Shown: positions 42,255 to 56,520, counted from the first letter of the stretch. The stretch: DNA of 64,000 bases from Rutidosis leptorrhynchoides (GCF_046630445.1 NC_092335.1:627967501-628031500), one strand, 5' to 3'. A program made the numbers and translations. The notes: generated from the sequence alone by a model not told the origin.

Positions 42255-45200
42255 ATGGCACCGACTACTCGACACACCGTGAATATGAATGAAGAGGAAT
42301 TCCGTACTTTTCTAGCTTCAAACATAGCCGCAGTACAGGCTGCGCTACATACCAACAATAACCTTGGATCTAGCAGTACAGGAAATCGTGTAGGATGCAC
42401 CTACAAAGAATTCACTGCCTGTAAACCTTTGGAATTTGATGGAACCGAAGGACCGATCGGATTGAAACGGTGGACCGAGAAGGTCGAATCGGTGTTTGCC
42501 ATAAGTAAGTGTACTGAAGAGGACAAAGTGAAGTACACTACGCATACCTTCACAGGTTCTGCGTTAACATGGTGGAATACCTATCTAGAGCAAGTGGGAC
42601 AAGACGATGCGTACGCACTACCGTGGTCAGCATTCAAGCACTTGATGAACGAGAAGTACCGTCCGAGAACCGAGGTCAATAAGCTCAAGACAGAACTTAG
42701 AGGGTTACGAACCCAAGGATTTGATATTACCACGTACGAAAGACGATCCACAGAATTGTGCCTATTGTGTCCGGGAGCATTCGAAGATGAGGAAGAGAAG
42801 ATCGACGCATTTGTGAAAGGATTACCGGAAAGAATCCAAGAAGATATAAGTTCACACGAGCCCGCCTCCATACAACAGGCATGTAGAATGGCTCACAAAC
42901 TCGTGAACCAGATTGAAGAAAGAATTAAAGAACAGACTGCTGAAGAGGCCAATGTGAAGCAAGTCAAAAGAAAGTGGGAGGAAAACGGTGATAAGAATCA
43001 CCAATACAACAACAACAGCAATTACAACAATAATCGCAACAATTATCCCAACAATCGCAACATCAATCGCAACTACAACAAACGGCCCAACAACAACAAC
43101 AATAATAACAACAACAACTACAACAATCATCCCAACAACAATAATAACCGCAACAACAACAACAATCAGAAGCAGCTATGCCAAAGGTGTGAAAAGAATC
43201 ACTCGGGGTTCTGCACCAAATTTTGCAACAAGTGTAAAAGAAATGGTCATAGCGCGGCGAAGTGTGAGGTCTACGGACCAGGGGTTAATAGAACGAAAGG
43301 AACAAATGGTGTCGGAACGAGTAATGGCGGAGCAAGTAGTGTCGGAGCAAGTTATGCCAATGTAGTTTGTTATAAATGTGGAAAACCGGGCCACATTATT
43401 AGAAATTGCCCGAACCAGGAGAACACGAATGGACAAGGCCGTGGAAGAGTTTTCAATATTAATGCGGCAGAGGCACAGGAAGACCCGGAGCTTGTTACGG
43501 GTACGTTTCTTATTGACAATAAATCTGCTTACGTTTTATTTGATTCGGGTGCGGATAGAAGCTATATGAGTAGAGATTTTTGTGCTAAATTAAGTTGTCC
43601 ATTGACGCCCTTGGATAGTAAATTTTTACTCGAGTTAGCAAATGGTAAATTAATTTCAGCAGATAATATATGTCGGAATCGAGAAATTAAACTGGTTAGC
43701 GAAACATTTAAGATTGATTTGATACCAGTAGAGTTAGGGAGTTTTGATGTGATAATCGGTATGGACTGGTTGAAAGAAGTGAAAGCGGAGATCGTTTGTT
43801 ACAAAAATGCAATTCGCATTATACGAGAAAAAGGAAAACCCTTAATGGTGTACGGAGAAAAGGGCAACACGAAGCTACATCTTATTAGTAATTTGAAGGC
43901 ACAAAAACTAATAAGAAAAGGTTGCTATGCTGTCCTAGCACACGTCGAGAAAGTACAAACTGAAGAAAAGAGCATCAATGATGTTCCCGTCGCAAAAGAA
44001 TTTCCTGATGTATTTCCGAAAGAATTACCGGGATTACCCCCACATCGATACGTTGAATTTCAAATAGATCTTGTACCAGGAGCTGCACCAATAGCTCGTG
44101 CTCCTTACAGACTCGCACCCAGCGAGATGAAAGAACTACAAAGCCAATTACAAGAACTTTTAGAGTGTGGTTTCATTCGACCAAGCACATCACCGTGGGG
44201 AGCTCCTGTTTTGTTTGTCAAGAAGAAAGATGGTACATTCAGGTTGTGTATCGACTACCGAGAGTTGAACAAACTTACCATCAAAAACCGCTACCCACTA
44301 CCGAGAATCGATGACTTATTTGATCAACTACAAGGCTCGTCTGTTTATTCAAAGATTGACTTACGTTCCGGGTATCATCAAATGCGGGTGAAAGAAGATG
44401 ATATTCCAAAGACTGCTTTCAGAACACGTTACGGTCATTACGAGTTTATGGTCATGCCGTTTGGTTTAACTAATGCACCAGCTGTGTTCATGGACCTTAT
44501 GAACCGAGTGTGTGGACCATACCTTGACAAGTTTGTCATTGTTTTCATTGATGACATACTTATTTACTCAAAGAATGACCAAGAACACGGTGAACATTTG
44601 AGAAAGGTGTTAGAAGTATTGAGGAAGGAAGAATTGTACGCTAAGTTTTCAAAGTGTGCATTTTGGTTGGAAGAAGTTCAATTCCTCGGTCACATAGTGA
44701 ACAAAGAAGGTATTAAGGTGGATCCGGCAAAGATAGAAACTGTTGAAAAGTGGGAAACCCCGAAAACTCCGAAACACATACGCCAGTTTTTAGGACTAGC
44801 TGGTTACTACAGAAGGTTCATCCAAGACTTTTCCAGAATAGCAAAACCCTTGACTGCATTAACGCATAAAGGGAAGAAATTTGAATGGAATGATGAACAA
44901 GAGAAAGCGTTTCAGTTATTGAAGAAAAAGCTAACTACGGCACCTATATTGTCATTGCCTGAAGGGAATGATGATTTTGTGATTTATTGTGATGCATCAA
45001 AGCAAGGTCTCGGTTGTGTATTAATGCAACGAACGAAGGTGATTGCTTATGCGTCTAGACAATTGAAGATTCACGAACAAAATTATACGACGCATGATTT
45101 GGAATTAGGCGCGGTTGTTTTTGCATTAAAGACTTGGAGGCACTACTTATATGGGGTCAAAAGTATTATATATACCGACCACAAAAGTCTTCAACACATA

Positions 45201-46829
45201 TTTAATCAGAAACAACTGAATATGAGGCAGCGTAGGTGGATTGAATTATTGAATGATTACGACTTTGAGATTCGTTACCACCCGGGGAAGGCAAATGTGG
45301 TAGCTGATGCCTTGAGCAGGAAGGACAGAGAACCCATTCGAGTAAAATCTATGAATATAATGATTCATAATAACATTACTACTCAAATAAAGGAGGCGCA
45401 ACAAAGAGTTTTAAAAGAGGGAAATTTAAAGGATGAAATACCCAAAGGATCGGAGAAGCATCTTAATATTCGGGAAGACGGAACCCGGTATAGGGCTGAA
45501 AGGATTTGGGTACCAAAATTTGGAGATATGAGAGAAATGGTACTTAGAGAAGCTCATAAAACCAGATACTCAATACATCCTGGAACGGGGAAGATGTACA
45601 AGGATCTCAAGAAACATTTTTGGTGGCCGGGTATGAAAGCCGATGTTGCTAAATACGTAGGAGAATGTTTGACGTGTTCTAAGGTCAAAGCTGAGCATCA
45701 GAAACCATCAGGTCTACTTCAACAACCCGAAATCCCGGAATGGAAATGGGAAAACATTACCATGGATTTCATCACTAAATTGCCAAAGACTGCAAGTGGT
45801 TTTGATACTATTTGGGTAATAGTTGATCGTCTCACTAAATCAGCACACTTCCTGCCAATAAGAGAAGATGACAAGATGGAGAAGTTAGCACGACTGTATT
45901 TGAAGGAAGTCGTCTCCAGACATGGAATACCAATCTCTATTATCTCTGATAGGGATGGTAGATTTATTTCAAGATTCTGGCAGACATTACAGCAAGCATT
46001 AGGAACTCGTCTAGACATGAGTACTGCCTATCATCCACAAACTGATGGGCAGAGCGAAAGGACGATACAAACGCTTGAAGACATGCTACGAGCATGTGTT
46101 ATTGATTTCGGAAACAGTTGGGATCGACATCTACCGTTAGCAGAATTTTCCTACAACAACAGCTACCATTCAAGCATTGAGATGGCGCCGTTTGAAGCAC
46201 TTTATGGTAGAAAGTGCAGGTCTCCGATTTGTTGGAGTGAAGTGGGGGATAGACAGATTACGGGTCCGGAGATTATACAAGAAACTACCGAGAAGATCAT
46301 CCAAATTCAACAACGGTTGAAAACCGCCCAAAGTCGACAAAAGAGCTACGCTGACATTAAAAGAAAAGATATAGAATTTGAAATTGGAGAGATGGTCATG
46401 CTTAAAGTTGCACCTTGGAAAGGCGTTGTTCGATTTGGTAAACGAGGGAAATTAAATCCAAGGTATATTGGACCATTCAAGATTATTGATCGTGTCGGAC
46501 CAGTAGCTTACCGACTTGAGTTACCTCAACAACTCGTGGCTGTACATAACACTTTCCACGTCTCGAATTTGAAGAAATGTTTTGCTAAAGAAGATCTCAC
46601 TATTCCGTTAGATGAAATCCAAATCAACGAAAAACTTCAATTCATCGAAGAACCCGTCGAAATAATGGATCGTGAGGTTAAAAGACTTAAGCAAAACAAG
46701 ATACCAATTGTTAAGGTTCGATGGAATGCTCGTAGAGGACCCGAGTTCACCTGGGAGCATGAAGATCAGATGAAGAAGAAATACCCGCATCTATTTCCAG
46801 ATGATTCGTCAACACCTTCAACAGCTTAA
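42255..46829 (+). CDS. B2 gag-pol polyprotein
   Basis: 1524 residues from ATG 42255 (or 12 more from ATG 42219), fully open. All signatures of the B1 protein are present: two CCHC knuckles, protease FDSGAD, RT FIDDIL, RNase H YCDAS, integrase SDRDGRF and GQSERTI, and a chromodomain-like C-terminus. It differs from B1 at roughly 20 residues. In three places B2 departs from both B1 and element A or the usual consensus: Ser in YERRSTE (gag), Tyr in PPHRYVEF and Cys in LLECGFIRP (RT). It retains the Arg and Trp in integrase that B1 has lost. Whether either protein is active cannot be judged from sequence. Confidence 0.95.
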   Translation: MAPTTRHTVNMNEEEFRTFLASNIAAVQAALHTNNNLGSSSTGNRVGCTYKEFTACKPLEFDGTEGPIGLKRWTEKVESVFAISKCTEEDKVKYTTHTFTGSALTWWNTYLEQVGQDDAYALPWSAFKHLMNEKYRPRTEVNKLKTELRGLRTQGFDITTYERRSTELCLLCPGAFEDEEEKIDAFVKGLPERIQEDISSHEPASIQQACRMAHKLVNQIEERIKEQTAEEANVKQVKRKWEENGDKNHQYNNNSNYNNNRNNYPNNRNINRNYNKRPNNNNNNNNNNYNNHPNNNNNRNNNNNQKQLCQRCEKNHSGFCTKFCNKCKRNGHSAAKCEVYGPGVNRTKGTNGVGTSNGGASSVGASYANVVCYKCGKPGHIIRNCPNQENTNGQGRGRVFNINAAEAQEDPELVTGTFLIDNKSAYVLFDSGADRSYMSRDFCAKLSCPLTPLDSKFLLELANGKLISADNICRNREIKLVSETFKIDLIPVELGSFDVIIGMDWLKEVKAEIVCYKNAIRIIREKGKPLMVYGEKGNTKLHLISNLKAQKLIRKGCYAVLAHVEKVQTEEKSINDVPVAKEFPDVFPKELPGLPPHRYVEFQIDLVPGAAPIARAPYRLAPSEMKELQSQLQELLECGFIRPSTSPWGAPVLFVKKKDGTFRLCIDYRELNKLTIKNRYPLPRIDDLFDQLQGSSVYSKIDLRSGYHQMRVKEDDIPKTAFRTRYGHYEFMVMPFGLTNAPAVFMDLMNRVCGPYLDKFVIVFIDDILIYSKNDQEHGEHLRKVLEVLRKEELYAKFSKCAFWLEEVQFLGHIVNKEGIKVDPAKIETVEKWETPKTPKHIRQFLGLAGYYRRFIQDFSRIAKPLTALTHKGKKFEWNDEQEKAFQLLKKKLTTAPILSLPEGNDDFVIYCDASKQGLGCVLMQRTKVIAYASRQLKIHEQNYTTHDLELGAVVFALKTWRHYLYGVKSIIYTDHKSLQHIFNQKQLNMRQRRWIELLNDYDFEIRYHPGKANVVADALSRKDREPIRVKSMNIMIHNNITTQIKEAQQRVLKEGNLKDEIPKGSEKHLNIREDGTRYRAERIWVPKFGDMREMVLREAHKTRYSIHPGTGKMYKDLKKHFWWPGMKADVAKYVGECLTCSKVKAEHQKPSGLLQQPEIPEWKWENITMDFITKLPKTASGFDTIWVIVDRLTKSAHFLPIREDDKMEKLARLYLKEVVSRHGIPISIISDRDGRFISRFWQTLQQALGTRLDMSTAYHPQTDGQSERTIQTLEDMLRACVIDFGNSWDRHLPLAEFSYNNSYHSSIEMAPFEALYGRKCRSPICWSEVGDRQITGPEIIQETTEKIIQIQQRLKTAQSRQKSYADIKRKDIEFEIGEMVMLKVAPWKGVVRFGKRGKLNPRYIGPFKIIDRVGPVAYRLELPQQLVAVHNTFHVSNLKKCFAKEDLTIPLDEIQINEKLQFIEEPVEIMDREVKRLKQNKIPIVKVRWNARRGPEFTWEHEDQMKKKYPHLFPDDSSTPSTA

Positions 46830-46864
46830 AATTTCGGGACGAAATTTATTTAACGGGTAGGTAC
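46830..46864 (+). promoter_or_regulatory. Polypurine-tract region before the B2 3' LTR
   Basis: The TTTCGGGACGAAATTT block and AACGGGTAGGTAC are as in B1 and abut the LTR at 46865. Confidence 0.55.
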
Positions 46865-49800
46865 TGTAGTGACCCGAACTTTTCCATGTTTATATATATT
46901 AATTGAGATTGATATTTACATGATTAAATGTTTCCAACATGTTAAGCAATCAAACTTGTTAAGACTTGATTAATTGAAATATGTTTCATATAGACAATTG
47001 ACCACCCAAGTTGACCGGTGATTCACGAACGTTAAAACTTGTAAAAACTATACGATGACATATATATGGTTATATATATAGTTAACATGTTTTTATTATA
47101 AGTATGTATCTCATTAGGTATTTTAACAATGAGTTATATACATAAAAATGAGACTATTAATTTAAGAAACTCGAAAACGATATATATAACGATTATCGTT
47201 ATAACAACGTCTTACTAGGTACATATGAATCATATTAAGATATTGATACACTTGGTTAATTATGTTAAATGATAAGTAAATATATTATTAAGTGTATTAA
47301 CAATGAAATACATATGTAAAAATAAGACTACTAACTTAATGATTTCGAAACGAGACATATATGTAACGATTATCGTTGTAACGACATTTAACTGTATATA
47401 CATCATACTGAGATATATTATATATCATAATATCATGATAATATAACAATTTAACATCTCATTTGTTATAATAAACAATGGGTTAACAACATTCAACAAG
47501 ATCATTAACCTAAAGGTTTCAAAACAACATTTACATGTAACGACTAACGATGACTTAACGACTCAGTTAAAATGTATATACATGTAGTGTTTTAATATGT
47601 ATTCATACACTTTTGAAAGACTTCAAGACACTTATCAAAATACTTCTACTTAACAAAAATGCTTACAATTACATCCTCGTTCAGTTTCATCAACAATTCT
47701 ACTCGTATGCACCCGTATTCGTACTCGTACAATACACAGCTTTTAGATGTATGTACTATTGGTATATACACTCCAATGATCAGCTCTTAGCAGCCCATGT
47801 GAGTCACCTAACACATGTGGGAACCATCATTTGGCAACTAGCATGAAATATCTCATAAAATTACAAAAATATGAGTAATCATTCATGACTTATTTACATG
47901 AAAACAAAATTACATATCCTTTATATCTAATCCATACACCAACGACCACAAACACCTACAAACACTTTCATTCTTCAATTTTCTTCATCTAATTGATCTC
48001 TCTCAAGTTCTATCTTCAAGTTCTAAGTGTTCTTCATAAATTCCAAAAGTTCTAGTTTCATAAAATCAAGAATACTTTCAAGTTTGCTAGCTCACTTCCA
48101 ATCTTGTAAGGTGATCATCCAACCTCAAGAAATCTTTGTTTCTTACAGTAGGTTATCATTCTAATACAAGGTAATAATCATATTTAAACTTTGTTTCAAT
48201 TTCTATAACTATAACAATCTTATTTCAAGTGATGATCTTACTTGAACTTGTTTTCGTGTCATGATTCTGCTTCAAGAACTTCGAGCCATCCAAGGATCCA
48301 TTGAAGCTAGATCCATTTTTCTCTTTTCCAGTAGTTTTATCCAAGGAACTTAAGGTAGTAATGATGTTCATAACATCATTCGATTCATACATATAAAGCT
48401 ATCTTATTCGAAGGTTTAAACTTGTAATCACTAGAACATAGTTTAGTTAATTCTAAACTTGTTCGCAAACAAAAGTTAATCCTTCTAACTTGACTTTTAA
48501 AATCAACTAAACACATGTTCTATATCTATATGATATGCTAACTTAATGATTTAAAACCTGGAAACATGAAAAACACCGTAAAACCGGATTTACGCCGTCG
48601 TAGTAACACCGCGGGCTGTTTTGGGTTAGTTAATTAAAAACTATGATAAACTTTGATTTAAAAGTTGTTATTCTGAGAAAATGATTTTTATTATGAACAT
48701 GAAACTATATCCAAAAATTATGGTTAAACTCAAAGTGGAAGTATGTTTTCTAAAATGGTCATCTAGACGTCGTTCTTTCGACTGAAATGACTACCTTTAC
48801 AAAAACGACTTGTAACTTATTTTTCCGACTATAAACCTATACTTTTTCTGTTTAGATTCATAAAATAGAGTTCAATATGAAACCATAGCAAATTGATTCA
48901 CTCAAAACGGATTTAAAATGAAGAAGTTATGGGTAAAACAAGATTGGATAATTTTTCTCATTTTAGCTACGTGAAAATTGGTAACAAATCTATTCCAACC
49001 ATAACTTAATCAACTTGTATTGTATATTATGTAATCTTGAGATACCATAGACACGTATACAATGTTTCGACCTATCATGTCGACACATCTATATATATTT
49101 CGGAACAACCATAGACACTCTATATGTGAATGTTGGAGTTAGCTATACAGGGTTGATGTTGATTCCAAAATATATATAGTTTGAGTTGTGATCAATACTG
49201 AGATACGTATACACTGGGTCGTGGATTGATTCAAGATAATATTTATCGATTTATTTCTGTACATCTAACTGTGGACAACTAGTTGTAGGTTACTAACGAG
49301 GACAGCTGACTTAATAAACTTAAAACATCAAAATATATTAAAAGTGTTGTAAATATATTTTGAACATACTTTGATATATATGTATATATTGTTATAGGTT
49401 CGTGAATCAACCAGTGGCCAAGTCTTACTTCCCGACGAAGTAAAAATCTGTGAAAGTGAGTTATAGTCCCACTTTTAAAATCTAATATTTTTGGGATGAG
49501 AATACATGCAGGTTTTATAAATGATTTACAAAATAGACACAAGTACGTGAAACTACATTCTATGGTTGAATTATCGAAATCGAATATGCCCCTTTTTATT
49601 AAGTCTGGTAATCTAAGAATTAGGGAACAGACACCCTAATTGACGCGAATCCTAAAGATAGATCTATTGGGACTAACAAACCCCATCCAAAGTACCGGAT
49701 GCTTTAGTACTTCGAAATTTATATCATATCCGAAGGGTGTCCCGGAATGATGGGGATATTCTTATATATGCATCTTGTTAATGTCGGTTACCAGGTGTTC

Positions 49801-50289
49801 ACCATATGAATGATTTTTATCTCTATGTATGGGATGTGTATTGAAATATGAAATCTTGTGGTCTATTGTTACGATTTGATATATATAGGTTAAACCTATA
49901 ACTCACCAACATTTTTGTTGACGTTTAAAGCATATTTATTCTCAGGTGAATATTAAGAGCTTCCGCTGTTGCATACTAAAATAAGGACAAGATTTGGAGT
50001 CCATGTTTGTATGATATTGTGTAAAAACTGCATTCAAGAAACTGATTTCGATGTAACATATTTGTATTGTAAACCATTATGTAATGGTCGTGTGTAAACA
50101 GGATATTTTAGATTATCATTATTTGATAATCTACGTAAAGCTTTTTAAACCTTTATTTATGAAATAAAGGTTATGGTTTGTTTTAAAAATGAATGCAGTC
50201 TTTGAAAAACGTCTCATATAGAGGTCAAAACCTCGCAACGAAATCAATTAATATGGAACGTTTTTAATCAATAAGAACGGGACATTTCA
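46865..50289 (+). repeat. 3' LTR of B2
   Basis: 3425 bp, ending GGGACATTTCA and followed by CATTT (50290-50294). It carries the same duplicated U3 unit as the 5' LTR. Confidence 0.95.
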
Positions 50290-50294
50290 CATTT

Positions 50295-51612
50295 GTTAAT
50301 CAAAGCTAAATTAAAAGCTTTTAAACTTCTAACATTGAGGCCACCTTTGTCGAAAGAAGCTAGGACTTTATCCCACTTAACCCAAGATCATTTCTTAGCG
50401 TCACCGTTACCACCCCAAAAAAAGTTAGCTCGAATAGATTCAATCTTTTTTTAAAACCGTTTCTGGACATTTGAATAAAGACATATAGTAAATGACGATG
50501 CTACCCAAAACCGATTTCACTAAAGTCAAACGACCACCTACTGAAATGAGACTAGCTTTCCATGAAGATAATCTAGATCGGAACTTATCGACCAACGAAT
50601 CCCAACTAGATTTTAATTTCATATTTAAACCAATAGGAATCCCAAGATAATTCAATGGAAACGTACCAACTCTAGTGCCTGTAGCATTAGCAAAAGAAAT
50701 TTCCTCGCTATCGTGAACACCAATACCGAAAAGATGAGATTTGGAAACATTTTCGGAGGCCCGAGACCAAAAAGAAAACCTCGAGGATAATAAGGATTCT
50801 TTTTAATTCTAGCAAACTCCAATCTGCGATTATAATAACATCATCCGCATAGAAAAAATGAGACAAATACATATTATCGCTACCGATGCTAATTCCACGA
50901 ATAACGTTATTTTCCATGGCACGTTGGAAAGCTAAGTGAAGACCTTCCATAACAATAACGAACAAGAACGGACTGAGCGGGTCTCCTTGTCTTAAGCCAC
51001 GTTTAATAGAAAACTCACGGGTTGGGCTTCCATTAATAAGAACAGACGTTTTGGCCGATTCAAGACACCCTCTAATCCAAGCGCACCATTTATGCCCGAA
51101 GCCCAAAGAAGCTAGCATGAAATAAAGGAATTCCCAAATAACAGAGTCGTAGGCTTTCTCGAAATCAACCTTGAATAACAATTTTCGTTGTTTTTTATTT
51201 TTCACCCAAGATAAAATCTCACTAAGAATTAGCGGACCGTCCAGAATCTGACGTCCTAAAATAAACGCAGATTGCATGGGACTAATAACTTTATCAATGA
51301 CAAACAGAAGCCGGTTCGTAAGAATATTAGAAATAATCTTGTAGAAAAATCCCACCAAAGAAATTGGCCGAAAATCATTAATAAGAACGGGATTTTTTAC
51401 CTTCGGGATAAGAGAAACAAAAGCCGATTTAGCACCATGAGGCATATAAAAAGTAGAGAAGAACAAACAAATGTCCCTACACAAATCAACTTTAAATAAA
51501 TCCCAATATTTCTTTAAGAATCGAAACGAAATCCCATCCGGCCCGGAGCCTTTGAACTCCCGCAATTCCATACCGCGTCTTTAATTTCTAAATCGTCCAC
51601 GTCCCTTGGGTG
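50295..51612 (-). pseudogene. LINE-1, 5'-truncated RT part
   Basis: On the minus strand from about 51612 the sequence encodes a plant L1-like reverse transcriptase: FRPISLVGFFYKIISNILTN, SAFILGRQILDGPLILSEI, FKVDFEKAYDSVIWEF, GLRQGDPLSPFLF and the catalytic FYADDVII (about 50855-50835). It then reads NYLGIPIGLNMKLKS and GGRLTLVKSVLGSI. The frame breaks near 51540 (one base missing), near 50710 and near 50440. The 5' end coincides with the 13-bp target duplication (51613-51625), so the element was 5'-truncated at insertion: endonuclease and ORF1 were never here. Joined with 35764-36840 it is about 2.4 kb. Confidence 0.92.
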
Positions 51613-51625
51613 CACACACTATCCT

Positions 51626-51832
51626 ACAACCAAATCTACCAAATGACGGGTCCTCGGTTGATTGGTGTGGTCCGTTTTGTGTTATTCGATTTCTCATTCC
51701 TTGTATTTTCGTGTAATATTCAGTTTTTGTCTGGTTAGTTTGTTTGCAAGATTTTCTCGGGATGTTAGAAAAGCTCGTTTATAGACAATTATTGTTTAGA
51801 TGTGCTTTCTAAATGCGAGTTTTGTGACAACC
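51626..51832. other. Short non-repetitive spacer
   Basis: About 200 bp between the LINE target duplication and the solo LTR. It resumes at 55421 after the LTR. No gene seen. Confidence 0.6.
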
Positions 51833-52569
51833 CGGAAATTTCCAACCAAATTTAAACTTTAATCTTTATATGTTTCCGACACGATAAGCAATATTTGTTA
51901 AGTTAATTTCAAGAATTTTAAACTATGTTCATACATTCATTCAACCTCGACCAAGTTTCAACGATTCACGAACCATTAAACGAATATGATTATATATGTA
52001 TATGTGTATATATATTATAACTTGAAACGTAAACAAAATATTAGATTAAATACTTTATATGATTGTATCTGTTTCAAAATGTTTATCAATAAAATTAGAA
52101 GATAAGATCAAATGATTGAATTATCAGATATATTGAATTATGATTACAAGTCTCTGTTGAAAGGCCCACGTTGATTTGAGAAATCTTTCCATTTTAACAA
52201 TATTCGGAAAATGGTAAAGTGATTTATGAATAAGAACAAATTGTCAATCATTGAGAACTAGACAAAGGATAGTGGAAGATTGAATCTCATAAAGACTCGA
52301 TTGATCTATTTAGTTTCAAACGTACAAAAACGTTTTCAGTTTAAAAAGAACTTTATTATTAAAACGTATATAACTTTTATAAATATCTAGAACCACTTTT
52401 GACAACTCATTACTTAACTAGTATGATAAAGATAACGATATTTATATTTTATTTTATTAAATATATATAATGATTTAAATTAATATTATATATATTTATA
52501 CGCGTATTATACGTACATAGTTTTATACTTTTACTATACTTAAACTTTACTTTTACTTTATTTTTACTT

Positions 52570-52690
52570 TACTTTAACTTTAATAATTCACTTTAATAAT
52601 TTATACTTTAATAATTCACTTTAATAATTCATACTTTAATAATTCACTTTAATAATTTATACTTTAATAATTCACTTTAATAATTCAAAA
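52570..52690. repeat. Minisatellite in solo LTR C, unit about 32 bp
   Basis: Repeats of ACTTTAATAATTCACTTTAA and TAATTTAT/TAATTCAT variants occur four to five times. Confidence 0.85.
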
Positions 52691-53299
52691 ATCTATTATA
52701 AATAGAATTCAATAGGTTTCATTATTTCATAGAAACTTGAAAATATTTTTCTCTAAACTCTCTCAATCGATTTACATATATATATTTACTCCGTATTATT
52801 TCAAGATATTATTAGTATACATAAAATATTACGACAGAGTGTTGTCTGAGTGGTTTCGAAATTGTTTTTCGAGTAGGATAGGATTAAGGAAATTATGGGT
52901 TATAGCTATGGAGGTGATTGAGTATGGTTCATGGGTATGCTCGTGAGGTCAATATAGTGTTTATCATTTCCGTTGCGTCTACGTACCTTTCCTGCAATAT
53001 TGAATCTCAATATTGATACGTGAGTACTCATAATTTAACTTTTACATACTAATAGTGTATCCCGGACTAGTGCTCGAGTATTTAGGATTATGAATGCTTG
53101 TACTTTTGATATTGCCCTTAGACAGGTTAGGTTGAATCTTGAATTAGTTACACTTGCGGTTGAGATAAGGTATAAGATATGCATGTCCTTGGAAAGCTAG
53201 CGAAAAATTAAGAACTTTTCCTTTAGGTATCGAATGGTTTCGATGAACGGATTAGAAGTTATAATCAATTGAATTTTCGATATTTTTATTAAAAATGAT

Positions 53300-53455
53300 T
53301 ATTATTATCGTCGTTCTAGTTTTATCTTATTATTATTATTATTATTATTATTATCTTTATCAATAAAAGGGATTTATCATTAAAAATTGTTATTTTTTTT
53401 ATTATTACTATCGTTATTATCGTTAAAATTATAATTAGTATTATTATTATTATCT

Positions 53456-53497
<42 letters not shown>

Positions 53498-53700
53498 CAT
53501 TATTAATATATATATCATTATTTAAAAATGGTTATTGTTATTGTTATTATTATTATTACTATATTATCATTAAGATAATTATTAGTATTATCGTTAATAA
53601 TGTTATAGTAACTATCATTATTAATATTAGTGTAATTAAAACAAATATTTGTAACACCTAATTATTTTGATTACTATTATTATCATTATTATGAACACGA
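53300..53700. repeat. ATT-rich degenerate microsatellite in solo LTR C
   Basis: Interrupted (ATT)n, the longest uninterrupted run being about 53328-53354. Similar TAA-rich sequence occurs on the opposite strand in LTR D, consistent with shared ancestry. Confidence 0.8.
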
Positions 53701-55589
53701 TATAAAAGACGATTAAAAGCTATTAAACGAAACGATTAGGAAATAATGAGTAAGAGTATCATGATGAAATTAAAATATTATAAGATATTGATTTAGATAA
53801 AATTATCGTTCTTATTATTTTTATCATTACTATTATTATTAAAAGTATCGTTAGTATTAAAACTATCATTTTAACAAAAATTATCATTTTAATAGAAATG
53901 TCATTGTTACTATAAAATATCATTATTATTATTATTTTAAATAGAATTATTATTTTAAAGATAATATTAAAAATTATCGTAAATATTAAAGTTATCATAA
54001 TTAGAATTATCGTTTTATCATAATGTCATCTTAGTAATTATAAATATTGATATTTTTATAATATAATTATTATTACAAAATAATACAACTTTTACTTACT
54101 ATCATTATAGATATTATTTTATCAAATAAATATGTGATACAAACATATTTTACTATGTGTAATAACTTACTTTAATAATACCTATCATATTATCTTTATG
54201 ATATTAAATGAACCCTATAAATTTTATTACTTAATATATATAAAAGTATATTTTATTATATAAATTTAATATAAAACTTTATTTATTAATAAATAAATTA
54301 TATTATTTATTCTAATAAATCTTTTAAAAATATTTAAAAATATAAAATGATGATATTTAAAATATATATTAATCATGTATAGATTTTTGGAAATTATTTT
54401 GAGTCAAATTTACTTTTGTTGACTTTTGCATATTAGTCTCGAGCATTAGGATTGTGGTACACTATGACTTGACCTAATTTGTTAGACAAATATTGACTAA
54501 CACATAAATATATATAATTAATTTAGGTTCGTGAATCCGAGGCCAACCTTGCACTTGTTCAATGACGTTATATGTATTTTTACTACGAAATACAGTATGG
54601 TGAGTTTCATTTGCCTTTTTACCCTTTATATTTTTGGGACTGAGAATACATGCGCTTTTATAAATGTTTGACGAAATAGACACAAGTAATTGAAACTACA
54701 TTCTATGGTTGAATTATTGAAATCGAATATGCCCCTTTTTATTAAAGTCTGGTAATCTAAGAATTAGGGAACAGACACCCTAATTGACGCGAATCCTAAA
54801 GATATATCTATTGGGCCTAACAAACCCCATCCAAAGTACCGGATGCTTTATTACTTCGAAATTTATATCATGTCCGAAGGAGGATCCCGGAATGATAGGG
54901 GATATTCTTATATGTATCTAGTTAATGTCGATTACCAGGTTTTCACCATATGAATGATTATTTTTGTCTCTATGCATGGGACGTATATTTATGAGAACTG
55001 GAAATGAAATTCTTGTGGTCTATTAAAATGATGAAAATAAATGATTATGATAAACTAATGAACTCACCAACCTTTTGGTTGACACTTTAAAGCATGTTTA
55101 TTCTCAGGTGTTAAAGAAATCTTCCGCTGTGCATTTACTCATTTTAAAGATATTACTTGGAGTCTTTCATAGCATATTTCGAAGAACGTTGCATTCGAGT
55201 CATTGAGTTCATCAAAGATTATTATTAAATCAATTTATAGTTGGATAGTGGATATTATGAAATGGTATGCATGCCTGTCAATTTTCGATGTAAAGAAAGT
55301 TTGTCTTTTAAAAACGAATGCAATGTTTGTAAAATGTATCATATAGAGGTCAAATACCTCGCAATGTAATCAACTATTGTGAATCGTTTATAATGTATAT
55401 GAACGGGTCCTTTCAAGTTTCTTCGTTTCCCCTGTCATTTTGTATTCCCCTTTGCAGATGTTTTTCTTTGGAAAACGACCTCGGTTCTATTTGAATTTTC
55501 ATTTTTTCGCAGGAAAGAAAATCTACCAAAATTATGCCTTTAAAAAAAATCTACCAAAATTATTGCGAAACATCCAAATACACTCATTT

Positions 55590-55880
55590 TTTAACAACAA
55601 ATTGGGATCACTCAGAGGGATTAAACCACCCACGTCATCATTTTCGGCAGTTGCATAACCCGCCCTAACTGATGCCCTGGAGGAAACCTGGATCAATCCA
55701 AAGGCACGACCGGTAAAACCTCCATCCCCGCTGCCCCTGCAACGCAATGTGAGAAAGCGATCTTGAGTGGATTTCAAGGTCAGAGGATAACCTTGTGTGC
55801 AAGGTTATAATCCCAGAATTCGAACTCCTGACCTCTAATAAAGAGTGTGAGGCAGTACCACTTGAACTGCAACACAATGT
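55590..55880 (-). mobile_element. tRNA-derived SINE-like element
   Basis: On the minus strand a tRNA-like head begins near 55876: GCAGTTCAAGTGGTACTGCC resembles an A box, and GAGTTCGAATTCTGGG (55812-55827) a B box about 45 bp later. A body of about 200 bp follows. Boundaries and TSD are not clear. Confidence 0.5.
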
Positions 55881-55945
55881 TTGACCAAAAGCTTTAAGAT
55901 AATGATAATTATTTATCCTTTATTTATAATATAAGTTACATATAA

Positions 55946-55976
<31 letters not shown>

Positions 55977-56520
55977 ATCAACATTAAGAAATCTGGCAAG
56001 TTCTTAACATGATTACCGCTCTAACAAAAAACAAATTCTCTTTATATATAAACCAACACTCAAAACTGAACATAAATAGTATACATAAGTACTCACAATT
56101 TTAAAACTTTGAAAGAGATTTTGCGTTGTAGATTACCTTAAAAAAATCCTAAACGTGCCTTTAATTAAAATTTTCACAACATCAAGGTATTGGTGTATTG
56201 GTGGTAATATGACCTCCGATAGGGGTCCGATCTCCATAAGCTGCAAAATATATCCCTTGAGGGTACCCCTCATTTCATGGGCCTCGGAGATTGCGAACGC
56301 CTTGCGTTTGAGCCGATCACCCGGGGGGTTTTACCACACGTAATCCCCGCGTGGATTCGTCGTGGGGTTTTCTCATGAAGGGCGGTAGGGCTTTAACATT
56401 CGTCCCAGGAAATGATTGGTGGGTGGGTTTTGACTTTACGTTCAGACCCTTGTCAGTGAATCAAAACCGTCATACAAATTTTTTTCACAAAGTACTCAAG
56501 ATCCGTTAATCAGAACAATA
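55881..56520. other. Mixed intergenic DNA with a GC-rich island
   Basis: A TA run lies at about 55951-55976. A GC-rich, moderately structured block (about 56200-56460) may be another short element, but no termini or internal promoter could be recognised. No gene supported. Confidence 0.4.

Larger units (their letters stand above)
36841..50289 (+). mobile_element. Element B2: sister copy of B1 with two accessory ORFs, nested in a LINE
   Basis: LTRs of 3425 bp (36841-40265, 46865-50289) differ at about 20 positions by eye; TSD is CATTT. Layout is identical to B1. LTRs are 173 bp longer because a U3 unit of about 174 bp is tandemly repeated. The gag-pol ORF is open; accessory ORF 1 has one stop and the F-box ORF has a 1-bp frameshift. 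The PBS carries two changes. Confidence 0.96.
51833..55415 (+). mobile_element. Solo LTR (gypsy, family C), TSD AGTTT
   Basis: Starts TGTGACAACCCGG and ends GGGTCCTTTCA, with AGTTT immediately outside both ends (51828-51832, 55416-55420). No internal region is present: the product of LTR-LTR recombination. The 3' 900 bp (about 54530-55415) is clearly related to the B LTRs, while the 5' two-thirds are unrelated, AT-rich and full of ATT repeats. It carries the conserved hairpin/CTCAGGT/CTTCCGCT block at 55063-55130. Confidence 0.9.

Noticed and set aside
56200-56460. GC-rich block as a further SINE
   Set aside because: No convincing A/B boxes, tail or target duplication could be recognised.
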